Both the position numbers and the translations under genes were made by a program. A stretch of DNA of 37,278 nt from Bin5 sp034428395 (lineage in GTDB: Bacteria; Chloroflexota; Anaerolineae; Caldilineales; Caldilineaceae): assembly GCA_034428395.1 (NCBI GenBank), contig DAOUHX010000257.1, positions 1 through 37,278 of the forward strand, read 5' to 3'. Below the pieces are notes generated by a model that was given only the letters and a program-made list of their open reading frames with translations, did no database searches and was not told where the DNA came from. This document shows positions 8,274 to 16,832 of the stretch, piece by piece (position 1 is the first letter of the stretch; every line of letters begins with the position of its first letter).

Positions 8274-8377
8274 GCATGGGACTTAGGATCAACTCTTCAT
8301 CGGTCCGATTCGACTACTTTGCCCCCCGGAAACCCCCGACGCCTGCGCGCCACAATCGATCCAAAATGCTGCCTGAT

Positions 8378-8407
8378 TTGACGTTCTCTTCCTTTGTCTG
8401 GTACACT
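8378..8407 (+). promoter_or_regulatory. Sigma-70 promoter of tRNA-Glu
   Basis: TTGACG (8378-8383, five of six consensus bases), an 18-bp spacer and TACACT (8402-8407, four of six) end 25 bp before the tRNA 5' end, as expected for a tRNA promoter. Read-through could also serve the purine operon downstream. Confidence 0.5.
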
Positions 8408-8431
8408 TGCCTCTGCGTTTTCGCCCGGAAC

Positions 8432-8504
8432 GCCCCCATCGTCTAGAGGACTAGGACTCAGGCCTTTCAAGCCTGCAACAGGGGTTCGAATCCCCTTGGG
8501 GGTA
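8432..8504 (+). tRNA. tRNA-Glu (anticodon UUC)
   Basis: A complete 73-nt cloverleaf: acceptor GCCCCCA pairs with TGGGGGT (one G-U), the anticodon stem CAGGC/GCCTG encloses loop CTTTCAA giving anticodon TTC, the T arm is AGGGG TTCGAAT CCCCT, and the discriminator base is A. CCA is not encoded. It reads GAA and GAG codons. Confidence 0.96.
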
Positions 8505-8649
8505 CTTGCGAGCCGTACGACCACAGTTGGATCCAATGCGCGTCGGACTTGCAATGGCAGAGCAATTTATCCCGCTCCAGTGTAGGTCCTGTGTCATCGT
8601 GTGGAACACCGCATCTTGACTACGGGGCCTTTTTACTTGGATAGGAATT

Positions 8650-11577
8650 GTGAAAACCCTGCGCATCGAAGTCGCCCCAATTGTCGCGGATGGCAACCCG
8701 GCGATTCCCTCTGCGGCCCAGCGTCTGGGCGTTGACAATGTCCAATCCTGCCACGAGACGCGCATTTATTTCCTCACCAGTCGCGACACGGAAAATCTCA
8801 GTACAGAACGGATTGACACGGTCTGCGTCCAGCTGCTGGTAGATCCGGTAACAGAGACGGCCAGGATTACAGAGCTGCCGGCCCAGGCTTCGCCGGACTC
8901 GACATCACTTACTCCCCAGAGCGCCGATGCGCATCTCATCGAAGTGGCCCTCCGCCCCGGCGTGACCGACGTCGCCGCTCGCGTGCTGGAGCAAGGCGCG
9001 GCAGAACTGGGAATCGCCGGACTTCAGGCTGCCTCGGCAACCAGGTACGAGCTCAAAGGCAAGCTCTCTGTCGCCGACCTCCATTTGCTGGCCCAAGGCC
9101 TCTTTTGCAACGACACGATCGAGCGCTACAGCCTCGGTCCCATCTCGCCGCTGTTCGGCGACAACGGCAAGCCCCAGGACCGCGTCGAAAGGCTGCCTTT
9201 GTCGAATCTGACTGACGAAGCGCTGCTTTCTTTCAGCCGGGAACGCATGCTCTCCCTGGATGTGAGGGAAATGAAGGAGATTCAGGGCTATTACGATGAA
9301 GTCGGGCGCCCTCCCACCGATGTCGAACTGGAGACATTGGCACAAACCTGGAGCGAACACTGCGTCCACAAGACCTTCAAGGCGTCGATCGACTTTACAC
9401 TGCAGGATGCCGCCGGCCGCGCCGTCAGCGTTGAGCAGATTCAGGGACTGTTGCACAGTTACATTCAGGCGGCAACCGAGGCCGTGGACCGACCCTGGGT
9501 CCGTTCCGCCTTTGTCGACGATGCCGGCATCATCGAGTTTGACGAACAGTTTGACTTGGCGTTCAAAGTCGAGACGCACAACCATCCCTCAGCGCTGGAG
9601 CCGTTCGGCGGGGCCAACACCGGCATTGGCGGCGTCGTGCGCGATATCATGGGCGTATCGGCCCGGCCCATCGCCTGCACCAACTTTCTCTGCTTCGGCC
9701 CGCAGGATCTGCCCCGCGATGAGCTGCCGTCGGGCGTCCTGCACCCTGCGCGCGTGCGGCAAGGCGTCGTCGCCGGAATCGGCGACTATGGCAATAAACT
9801 GGGCCTGCCAACCGTCAACGGTGCGGTCATCTACGACCGCGGCTATTTGGGGAATCCCCTCGTTTTTTGCGGTGCGGTAGGCCTGCTCCCGAAGAACGCG
9901 CATCCGACCCAGCCGCTGCAGGGCGACCGCGTTGTCGTCCTGGGGGGACGGACGGGACGCGACGGTATCCACGGCGCTACTTTTTCCTCGGCCGAACTGA
10001 CCGAGTCGACACACTCGGAAGCGGGCAGCGCCGTTCAGATCGGGGACCCGATAACGCAGAAAGGGTTGATAGAACTGGTTGAGGCCGCGAGGGACGAGCG
10101 TCTCTACAGTGCCATTACCGATTGCGGCGCGGGCGGACTCTCTTCCGCGGTCGGCGAGATGGCAGAAGAACTGGGTGCAGACGTCGAACTGCAGAGTGTT
10201 CCGCTCAAGTATCCCGGCCTGACGCCCTGGGAGATCTGGCTGTCGGAAGCCCAGGAGCGGATGGTCATGGCGGTGCCCTCGCGAAATCTCAAACGACTCT
10301 GCGAGCTCGCAGAGCTTTGGGACGTGGAGTTTCGCGACCTGGGCAGCTTCAGCGGCGATGGCTGGCTGCGCGTCCGCTATGGCGGACAGGCAGTAGCCGA
10401 GCTGCCAATGGGATTCCTGCATGACGGGCTGCCCCGCCCTCATCGGACTGCCTGCTACCGCGATATCGGGCTGCCCGGTTCGGTTCAACCCACCGTTTCA
10501 GAACAGCCGGAGACGACGCCGGACCCGGAGCAAATGCTCTTGCGCATGCTCAGCTTTCCCTCGGTGGCAAGCAAGGAACGGATTGTGCGCACATACGATC
10601 ACGAAGTGCGCGGCGGCACGCTTGTCCGGCCGTTTACCGGTCCGCAGATGGACGGCCCTGCCGACGCAGCGGTGCTCAAGCCGATGGGAACATGGCACCA
10701 CCAAAAGGCAATCGCTTTGAGTGCCGGCATTAACCCTCTCCTGAGCAAACGCGACCCCTACGCGATGGCCGTAAGCGTCGTCGACGAGGCCTTTCGCAAC
10801 GCAGTTGCCGTCGGCGCCGACCCGGACCGCATCGCGCTCCTGGACAACTTCTGCTGGGGAAATCCTACCTTGCCCGATCGGCTGGGCTCGCTTGTTCGCG
10901 CCTGCCAGGGCTGCTACGACGCTGCAATCGCCTACAACGCGCCCTTCATCTCCGGCAAGGACAGCCTGTTCAATGAGTTCGACGGCCAGCCCATTCCCGG
11001 CACCCTGCTGATTTCAGCGATCGGCATCGTGCCTGACATGCACGCCAGCTGCACCTCCCATTTGAAGAGCCCGGGAAACATCATTTACCTGTTGGGCGAG
11101 AGCCGCGCCGAACTCGGCGGCTCACTCCTTCATCATCTGCTTTGCGCAAAAGGGGGGGCACCGCCGTCCATGCCGGAAAGGCCACTAGAGGCGTTGCGAT
11201 GCCTTCACGCAGCGATTCGCGCCGGGCTCGTGCACAGCTGTCACGATTTGAGCGAGGGCGGGCTGGCGCTGGCCCTGGCCGAGATGTGTATCGGCGGACG
11301 TCTGGGCGCCACGGTCGACATCCAGGCCGTTCGGACGCCAAAACGTGCGTTTTGTGCGACTACCGCGCTCTTCGGCGAAAGCAATGGACGCTTCCTGCTT
11401 GAGGTCGAGCCGGCCGAAGTCGATGCCTTGGAGCAGCGCTTCGCCGGTCTGCACTTGACCAGGTTGGGTTCTGTTTCTGAGACCCCAGACCTGGTGATGA
11501 CCGACGGCAGCGAACGTCTAATCGAACTGCAGCTTGATGAGCTCGTCTTCGCCTGGAAGAGAGATTCTGTAGCCTGA
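8650..11577 (+). CDS. purL: Phosphoribosylformylglycinamidine synthase with fused PurS-like domains
   Basis: The synthetase subunit of FGAM synthase (fourth step of purine synthesis), converting FGAR, ATP and ammonia from PurQ into FGAM. At 975 aa it is longer than the usual small PurL (about 740) but lacks the amidotransferase domain of the large form. Residues 1-72 and about 95-165 look like two PurS-type modules; the second ends CNDTIERYSLG. The PurL body follows with TWSEHCVHKTF (His237), VETHNHPSALEPFGGANTG, DCGAGGLSSAVGEMA and SGKDSLFNEF. The start is GTG at 8650 after GGATAGGA. It heads the operon purL-Q-C-E-K-F-D. Confidence 0.95.
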   Translation: MKTLRIEVAPIVADGNPAIPSAAQRLGVDNVQSCHETRIYFLTSRDTENLSTERIDTVCVQLLVDPVTETARITELPAQASPDSTSLTPQSADAHLIEVALRPGVTDVAARVLEQGAAELGIAGLQAASATRYELKGKLSVADLHLLAQGLFCNDTIERYSLGPISPLFGDNGKPQDRVERLPLSNLTDEALLSFSRERMLSLDVREMKEIQGYYDEVGRPPTDVELETLAQTWSEHCVHKTFKASIDFTLQDAAGRAVSVEQIQGLLHSYIQAATEAVDRPWVRSAFVDDAGIIEFDEQFDLAFKVETHNHPSALEPFGGANTGIGGVVRDIMGVSARPIACTNFLCFGPQDLPRDELPSGVLHPARVRQGVVAGIGDYGNKLGLPTVNGAVIYDRGYLGNPLVFCGAVGLLPKNAHPTQPLQGDRVVVLGGRTGRDGIHGATFSSAELTESTHSEAGSAVQIGDPITQKGLIELVEAARDERLYSAITDCGAGGLSSAVGEMAEELGADVELQSVPLKYPGLTPWEIWLSEAQERMVMAVPSRNLKRLCELAELWDVEFRDLGSFSGDGWLRVRYGGQAVAELPMGFLHDGLPRPHRTACYRDIGLPGSVQPTVSEQPETTPDPEQMLLRMLSFPSVASKERIVRTYDHEVRGGTLVRPFTGPQMDGPADAAVLKPMGTWHHQKAIALSAGINPLLSKRDPYAMAVSVVDEAFRNAVAVGADPDRIALLDNFCWGNPTLPDRLGSLVRACQGCYDAAIAYNAPFISGKDSLFNEFDGQPIPGTLLISAIGIVPDMHASCTSHLKSPGNIIYLLGESRAELGGSLLHHLLCAKGGAPPSMPERPLEALRCLHAAIRAGLVHSCHDLSEGGLALALAEMCIGGRLGATVDIQAVRTPKRAFCATTALFGESNGRFLLEVEPAEVDALEQRFAGLHLTRLGSVSETPDLVMTDGSERLIELQLDELVFAWKRDSVA

Positions 11578-11629
11578 TCGACCGACTGGGCGAGAGACAC
11601 CCGACCTGGAGTAAGGCGGTGAAAGAGAG

Positions 11630-12436
11630 ATGAGGTATCCCGTCTTGATCCTGCACGCCTCCGGCACGAACAGGGATGCCGAGACCGCGCGCGCCTGCGA
11701 ACTGGCGGGCGGCGCGCCGCAGATCGCGCACATTAACCAGTTGCGGAGCGGACAGTTCCGCCTCTCCGAATTCGAAATGCTGGTTCTGCCCGGCGGATTT
11801 TCGTATGGCGATGCCTTGGGCGCCGGGGTTCGCCAGGCGCTTGACCTGCGCGTCTTCCTCAACCAGCAACTGCAGGAGTATGTCGCCGCCGGCAGGCGTG
11901 TGCTGGGCATATGCAATGGATTCCAGACGCTGGTGAAAGCCGGTCTGCTGCCGGGCAGGACTGCCGGTTGCGGCCCTTCTCCAGCGCGAAATGAAACGTC
12001 GGCCGCAGAACGCGAAGTGACGCTGACGCACAACCGTAACGGGATGTTTGAGTGTCGCTGGGTGCATCTGAAAGTGGAGCCTGGAGCGCGGGCCCAGTAT
12101 CTCGAAGGCATCGCTGAGCCGATTTTCTGCCCAGTAGCCCATGCCGAAGGCAACGTGCAGGTGGCGCACAGCAAGGCCCTCGAACGTCTGGAGCGAGAAG
12201 GACTCATCGCCTTCCGCTATGTGGATGCCGACGGCAGTCCTGCCGCCGGCCGTTATCCGCTAAACCCAAACGGCTCGGTCGCAGACATCGCCGGCATCTG
12301 TAATTCCGCCGGCAATGTCGTTGGACTCATGCCCCATCCCGAGGACCATATCGTACCGCTCCAAAACCCCCTTGGCGGAAAAGGCAGTTTGGGGCTTTCG
12401 CTTTTTCGATCCATGATTGGCAACGAAAGAGGCTAA
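11630..12436 (+). CDS. purQ: FGAM synthase glutamine amidotransferase subunit
   Basis: A class I glutaminase that releases ammonia for PurL. The 268-aa protein shows PGGFSYGDALGAG (oxyanion and PurQ signature), the nucleophile elbow GICNGFQTL with Cys95, AHAEGN, and the C-terminal GLMPHPEDH that supplies the His-Glu of the triad. It is about 40 residues longer than Bacillus PurQ. ATG at 11630 follows GGTGAAAGAGAG, 52 bp after purL stops, so the two are surely co-transcribed and would form the PurL-PurQ complex with the fused PurS modules. Confidence 0.95.
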   Translation: MRYPVLILHASGTNRDAETARACELAGGAPQIAHINQLRSGQFRLSEFEMLVLPGGFSYGDALGAGVRQALDLRVFLNQQLQEYVAAGRRVLGICNGFQTLVKAGLLPGRTAGCGPSPARNETSAAEREVTLTHNRNGMFECRWVHLKVEPGARAQYLEGIAEPIFCPVAHAEGNVQVAHSKALERLEREGLIAFRYVDADGSPAAGRYPLNPNGSVADIAGICNSAGNVVGLMPHPEDHIVPLQNPLGGKGSLGLSLFRSMIGNERG

Positions 12437-12489
12437 GTGGCGACTGCAGCGGGCGCAATAGGAGCTGGATCTACGAAGGAGGGCACCCT

Positions 12490-13479
12490 ATGGATGCAAC
12501 AGCATTGGAGTACACCTTCGACGGCATCGATCTGGATTTCCTCGGAGAGAAGCGCAGCGGCAAAGTGCGCGATATCTTTGAATGCGGCGATCGGCTGATT
12601 CTTGTCGCCACCGACCGCCTGTCCGCCTTTGATCACATCCTTGGCCTGGTGCCTTTCAAGGGGCAGGTACTGAACCAACTGTCCGCCTTCTGGTTCGAGC
12701 AGACACAAGACATTGTCGGCAATCATTTCGTCGAGTCGCCAGATCCGAATGTGACGTTGGGCCGAGTCTGCCGGCCGCTGCCGGTGGAAGTCGTCGTGCG
12801 CGGCTACATCTCTGGTGTGACAAAGACGAGCCTATGGTACCGCTACAGCCTGGGTGAGCGCGAAATATACGGTCTCGACTTCCCTAACGGAATGGCCAAA
12901 AACGACCCATTGCCTCACCCGGTCATTACCCCGACAACCAAAGCGCAAAATGGAGGCCATGACGAACGCATTACCGGCGCCGAAATTATTGAGAGCGGTC
13001 TTGTTGAAGAGTCACTGTGGGAATCGGTTTGCGAAGCCTCGTTGGCGCTCTTTCGCCGTGGACAGGAGATCGCAGCCGAAGGCGGGCTGCTGCTTGTCGA
13101 CACAAAATACGAGTTCGGTCTTACTGAAGACGGCGAGTTGCTGCTGATCGACGAGGTTCACACGCCCGATTCGAGCCGATTTTGGACGGCGGCGAGTTAT
13201 GAGGAGGTGAAGGCAGTTCGTTCGCAAAGCAGGGAAGAAGGGACTGATTGCAAGGAACCTGAGAACTTTGACAAGGAGTTCGTCCGCTTGGCGTATGCTA
13301 CGCAGGGATACAGAGGTGACGGGCCCCCGTCGCCGCTGCCGGATAAGCTGGCGCTCGACGCCGCTGCGAGATACATCCGCTCCTATGAGATGCTCACAGG
13401 GCAGACCTTCACGCCGGGAGAGCTGCCGGTGGCGAGCAGAGTAGCGAGCAACCTCGGCAAGATCTTTGCAACTGCCTGA
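12490..13479 (+). CDS. purC: SAICAR synthetase
   Basis: Phosphoribosylaminoimidazole-succinocarboxamide synthase, which joins CAIR and aspartate using ATP. The 329-aa protein resembles the longer, yeast-like form: GKVRDIFECGDRLILVATDR near the N-terminus, EVVVRGYISGV, and LLIDEVHTPDSSRFW (metal and nucleotide site) are clear. ATG at 12490 has a very strong ribosome site (GAAGGAGGG). Its order in the operon, ahead of purE and purK which make its substrate CAIR, fits. Confidence 0.95.
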   Translation: MDATALEYTFDGIDLDFLGEKRSGKVRDIFECGDRLILVATDRLSAFDHILGLVPFKGQVLNQLSAFWFEQTQDIVGNHFVESPDPNVTLGRVCRPLPVEVVVRGYISGVTKTSLWYRYSLGEREIYGLDFPNGMAKNDPLPHPVITPTTKAQNGGHDERITGAEIIESGLVEESLWESVCEASLALFRRGQEIAAEGGLLLVDTKYEFGLTEDGELLLIDEVHTPDSSRFWTAASYEEVKAVRSQSREEGTDCKEPENFDKEFVRLAYATQGYRGDGPPSPLPDKLALDAAARYIRSYEMLTGQTFTPGELPVASRVASNLGKIFATA

Positions 13480-13507
13480 GCAGCGAAGCAATGGGGAGTG
13501 ACCACAA

Positions 13508-14017
13508 TTGACGACTCCAAAAGCATCGCCCCTGGTCGGCGTCATAATGGGCAGTGAATCCGACTGGGACCGCTGCATGAAGTATGCGGCCGAAACGCTG
13601 ACCGAGTTCGGCTTGCCCCACGAATGTCGCGTCGTTTCGGCGCACCGCACGCCGGACTGGATGACGGAGTATGCCGGCGGCGCGGCAGGGCGGGGCCTGG
13701 AGGTGATCATCGCCGGAGCGGGCGGGGCAGCCCATCTCCCAGGCATGGTCGCGGGCCATACATTGCTGCCCGTCATCGGCGTTCCCGTGCAAAGCCAAGC
13801 TCTGAACGGCATGGATTCACTCCTGTCGATCGTGCAGATGCCCGCGGGCGTTCCGGTCGCGACGATGGCCATCGGAAGAGCGGGCGCGATCAATGCGGCG
13901 TTGTTCGCCATCTCTATTCTGGGCGCATCGCGTTCATCGCTGCGTAGCCAATTGCAGGAATTTCGCCAAAATCGCGCCGAGCAAGTGCTTTCAATCCGGC
14001 TTGAGACTGGAGAGTAA
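13508..14017 (+). CDS. purE: N5-carboxyaminoimidazole ribonucleotide mutase
   Basis: A class I PurE that moves the carboxylate of N5-CAIR to give CAIR. The 169-aa protein has the expected motifs GVIMGSESDWD, VVSAHRTPDWM (catalytic His) and AGAGGAAHLPGMVAG. It starts with TTG at 13508, preceded by GGGGAG; no ATG is suitably placed. It ends 4 bp before purK, indicating translational coupling with the enzyme that makes its substrate. Confidence 0.95.
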   Translation: MTTPKASPLVGVIMGSESDWDRCMKYAAETLTEFGLPHECRVVSAHRTPDWMTEYAGGAAGRGLEVIIAGAGGAAHLPGMVAGHTLLPVIGVPVQSQALNGMDSLLSIVQMPAGVPVATMAIGRAGAINAALFAISILGASRSSLRSQLQEFRQNRAEQVLSIRLETGE

Positions 14018-14021
14018 GGCC

Positions 14022-15221
14022 TTGTCGCGTTCGCAGTTGCGTTCTATTCCCCCGGGTTCCACGATAGGTGTATTTGGCAGCGGCCAGTTGGGCAGAATGC
14101 TGGCTCTGGAAGCCCGCAGAATGGGCTATTTACTGCATACATTTTCGCCGGAACGCAATAGTCCTACCGGACAGATCGCCGACCGCGAGCTCGTCGCGGC
14201 CTACGATGACCGCGATGCAGTGCAAGACTTTGCGGACGGCGTCGACGTCGTAACATTTGAATTCGAAAACGTCCCGGCCCTGGTTTCCGAAATTGTCGAA
14301 TCCCGGGGTGTACCAGTTCGTCCGGCCGGCCGGATCCTCCATGCCGCCCAAGACCGCCTGCGCGAGAAATCAGTTCTCAGCCAAGCCGGACTGCCCGTCA
14401 CCCCTTATCGAATGCTTGAAAACGCTTCCGAACTGCAAGACGCTGTCGATGAGCTCGGTTTTCCCGCCATTCTCAAGACGTCCGTTTTCGGGTATGATGG
14501 CAAAGGGCAGTTACTACTCGAGTCCGAGAAGCAGTTGGATGCGGCGAAGCAGATTGCCGATGGTCAACCGTGTGTGCTCGAGGCGTTTGTTGAGTTTTCG
14601 TCAGAACTTTCGCTGGTTGCGGCTCGCGGAATTGACGGGTCGTTTGCTGCCTATCCACTCGTTGAAAACCGGCACGAAAATCATATCTTGGACATTACGA
14701 TAGCACCCGCGCAAGTCGATTCAGATCTCGTTCAGGGCGCCAGGAAGCTGGCCCAGCGGCTGTTTGAATTGCTTGACGTAGTTGGTGTTCTTTGCGTTGA
14801 GTACTTTCTCCTGCCTGACAGTCAAGAGACCCTGCAAGCGTCCAATGTCGTGAACAGTTCAGTCGATCGATTCCTGATAAATGAGATTGCCCCCCGGCCC
14901 CACAACTCCGGCCATTGGACGATCGAGGGCGCGGCTACAAGCCAGTTTGAGCAGCAGTTACGTGCGGTATGCGGGCTTAAACTTGGCTCAACGGAGCAGT
15001 TGTGTCCGGCGGTCATGCTGAATCTGCTTGGGGATCTCTGGGATGAGGGTGAACCGAATTGGTCGGCACTCTTCAACTACCCCGCGGTCAGTCTGCACTT
15101 GTACGGCAAGCGGGAACCGCGTCGAGGCCGCAAGATGGGCCATTTGACCGTAACGGGCAATTCAACTGAAGCCGCGCTGGAAACAGGGCTCGCTGCACGC
15201 GCTGCACTGCTGAGGAGTTGA
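14022..15221 (+). CDS. purK: N5-carboxyaminoimidazole ribonucleotide synthase
   Basis: An ATP-grasp carboxylase that makes N5-CAIR from AIR, bicarbonate and ATP. The N-terminal fold is marked by GVFGSGQLGRMLALEA, the ATP-grasp domain by PAILKTSVFGYDGKGQ and CVLEAFVEF, and the active site by NEIAPRPHNSGHWT. I chose the TTG at 14022, which sits 4 bp after the purE stop and behind GGAGAG, and gives 399 aa. An open frame continues back to an ATG at 13893, but that part overlaps purE and has no homology-like content. Confidence 0.94.
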   Translation: MSRSQLRSIPPGSTIGVFGSGQLGRMLALEARRMGYLLHTFSPERNSPTGQIADRELVAAYDDRDAVQDFADGVDVVTFEFENVPALVSEIVESRGVPVRPAGRILHAAQDRLREKSVLSQAGLPVTPYRMLENASELQDAVDELGFPAILKTSVFGYDGKGQLLLESEKQLDAAKQIADGQPCVLEAFVEFSSELSLVAARGIDGSFAAYPLVENRHENHILDITIAPAQVDSDLVQGARKLAQRLFELLDVVGVLCVEYFLLPDSQETLQASNVVNSSVDRFLINEIAPRPHNSGHWTIEGAATSQFEQQLRAVCGLKLGSTEQLCPAVMLNLLGDLWDEGEPNWSALFNYPAVSLHLYGKREPRRGRKMGHLTVTGNSTEAALETGLAARAALLRS

Positions 15222-15318
15222 ATGAACGGTGCCGCTACGTTTTGCCATCGCAATGAAGGTTGCCGCCCAGCGCCTGCGGTAGGCGCGAACGCTCTATGGC
15301 CAGTTTGGAGGTGCAAAC

Positions 15319-16731
15319 ATGGCACCGTTTGACTCGCCCCGAGAAGCCTGCGGCGTTTTCGGCATCAGCGCCCCGGGAATGGACATCGCCCGGTTGACTT
15401 ACTTCGCCATCTACGCCTTGCAACACCGAGGCCAGGAGGCTGCAGGAATCGCCACCTGCGACGGCAAAACTGCCCACGTTCACAAGGGCCTTGGACTCGT
15501 ATCCCAGGTGTTCAACGAGGACAATCTGAGCCATCTGCGAGGCCACTTGGGCATAGGGCACACGCGCTACTCGACGACAGGTTCGCCGCGGTTGGGCAAC
15601 ACCCAGCCATACATTTTGGAGACACTTGATGGTCCGCTCGCCATAGGCCACAATGGCAATCTGGTCAACGCTCCCCAATTGCGCCGCCAACTATTGGAGC
15701 GGGGTGTGGGCCTCTCGACGTCAACCGACAGCGAACTAATTATCCACCTGTTGGCGGGTGCGCGCGGCACCTGGCTGCAACGGATTCGACAGGTAATGAC
15801 CATCGCCGAGGGCGCCTACTCCTTGACGATTCTCACCCGGGAGGCTGTCTACGGGGTGCGGGACCCCTGGGGCCTGCGTCCGCTCGTGTTGGGCGAACTG
15901 GAAAACGGACTAGCCTTAGCCTCGGAGAGTTGCGCCTTTGCTACCATTGGTGCGCGGGCCGTGCGTGAAATTGAACCCGGTGAAATAGCCATTATCGACA
16001 AAGAAGGATACGAGATCGTCCAGGGCGTGCCGGCGGAGAAGGCAGCATTCTGTACTTTCGAACAGATCTATTTTGCTCGACCGGATAGCAGACTGGGCGG
16101 ACGCCTTGTTCACCGTGTTCGGCAGGCGCTGGGCCGTCAACTCGCCCGTGAAGCGCCGGTCGACGCCGATATCGTCGTTCCCGTGCCCGACAGCGGCACA
16201 CCGCACGCCATCGGCTACGCCCAGGAAAGCGGCATCGACTACAGCGAAGGGCTGATCAAGAGTCGTTACATCGGACGGACCTTCATCCAACCGACCGACC
16301 AGCTTCGAAAGGACGGTGTGGCGATGAAGTTCAACCCTTTGTCGGACAATTTGCGCGGCCAGCGGGTCGTGTTGGTTGACGACTCGATCGTGCGCGGCAA
16401 TACCAGCGGGCCGCTCGTCAAGCTCCTGCGCGACGCGGGTGCGTCCGAGATTCATATGCGCGTCGCCTGTCCTCCCATCAGGTATCCCTGCTTTATGGGC
16501 GTCGATATGGCGAGCCAAACGGAACTGATTGCCGCGCACAAGAGCCAGGAGGAAATCAAGACCTATATTGGCGTAGATTCTCTTGCCTACCTCAGCGTTG
16601 AAGGAATGATGAATACCCTGCAGGCCGAGGATGGCTATTGCAACGCCTGCTTCACCGGGATTTACCCATTTGAAACGCCGCTCCTGGAGCTGGAGGGAAA
16701 AGAGAAGTTCGCCACAGTCCTGGGGAGCTGA
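15319..16731 (+). CDS. purF: Amidophosphoribosyltransferase
   Basis: First enzyme of purine synthesis, making phosphoribosylamine from PRPP and glutamine. The 470-aa protein begins MAPFDSPREA followed by CGVFG, so a 10-residue propeptide is probably removed to expose the catalytic Cys11. The glutaminase half carries ALQHRGQEAAGI and GHTRYSTTG; the PRPP loop is VVLVDDSIVRGNT. Cys residues in CPPIRYPCF and GYCNACFTG match the iron-sulphur ligands of the Bacillus-type enzyme. ATG at 15319 follows TTGGAGG. It lies 97 bp after purK. Confidence 0.95.
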   Translation: MAPFDSPREACGVFGISAPGMDIARLTYFAIYALQHRGQEAAGIATCDGKTAHVHKGLGLVSQVFNEDNLSHLRGHLGIGHTRYSTTGSPRLGNTQPYILETLDGPLAIGHNGNLVNAPQLRRQLLERGVGLSTSTDSELIIHLLAGARGTWLQRIRQVMTIAEGAYSLTILTREAVYGVRDPWGLRPLVLGELENGLALASESCAFATIGARAVREIEPGEIAIIDKEGYEIVQGVPAEKAAFCTFEQIYFARPDSRLGGRLVHRVRQALGRQLAREAPVDADIVVPVPDSGTPHAIGYAQESGIDYSEGLIKSRYIGRTFIQPTDQLRKDGVAMKFNPLSDNLRGQRVVLVDDSIVRGNTSGPLVKLLRDAGASEIHMRVACPPIRYPCFMGVDMASQTELIAAHKSQEEIKTYIGVDSLAYLSVEGMMNTLQAEDGYCNACFTGIYPFETPLLELEGKEKFATVLGS

Positions 16732-16832
16732 CTGGAAGTCCATAACTCCTACTTCGCACCTGCACTGGTAGCCGACACCGCTTGCACAGTACGTCTTCCG
16801 CAAGAAGAGATTCGCAGACAGCTGGCAACACA

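Noticed and set aside
11360..12207. Antisense genes over purL and purQ
   Set aside because: Long open frames on the opposite strand are expected from GC-rich third positions of the pur genes; no domain or start signal was seen.
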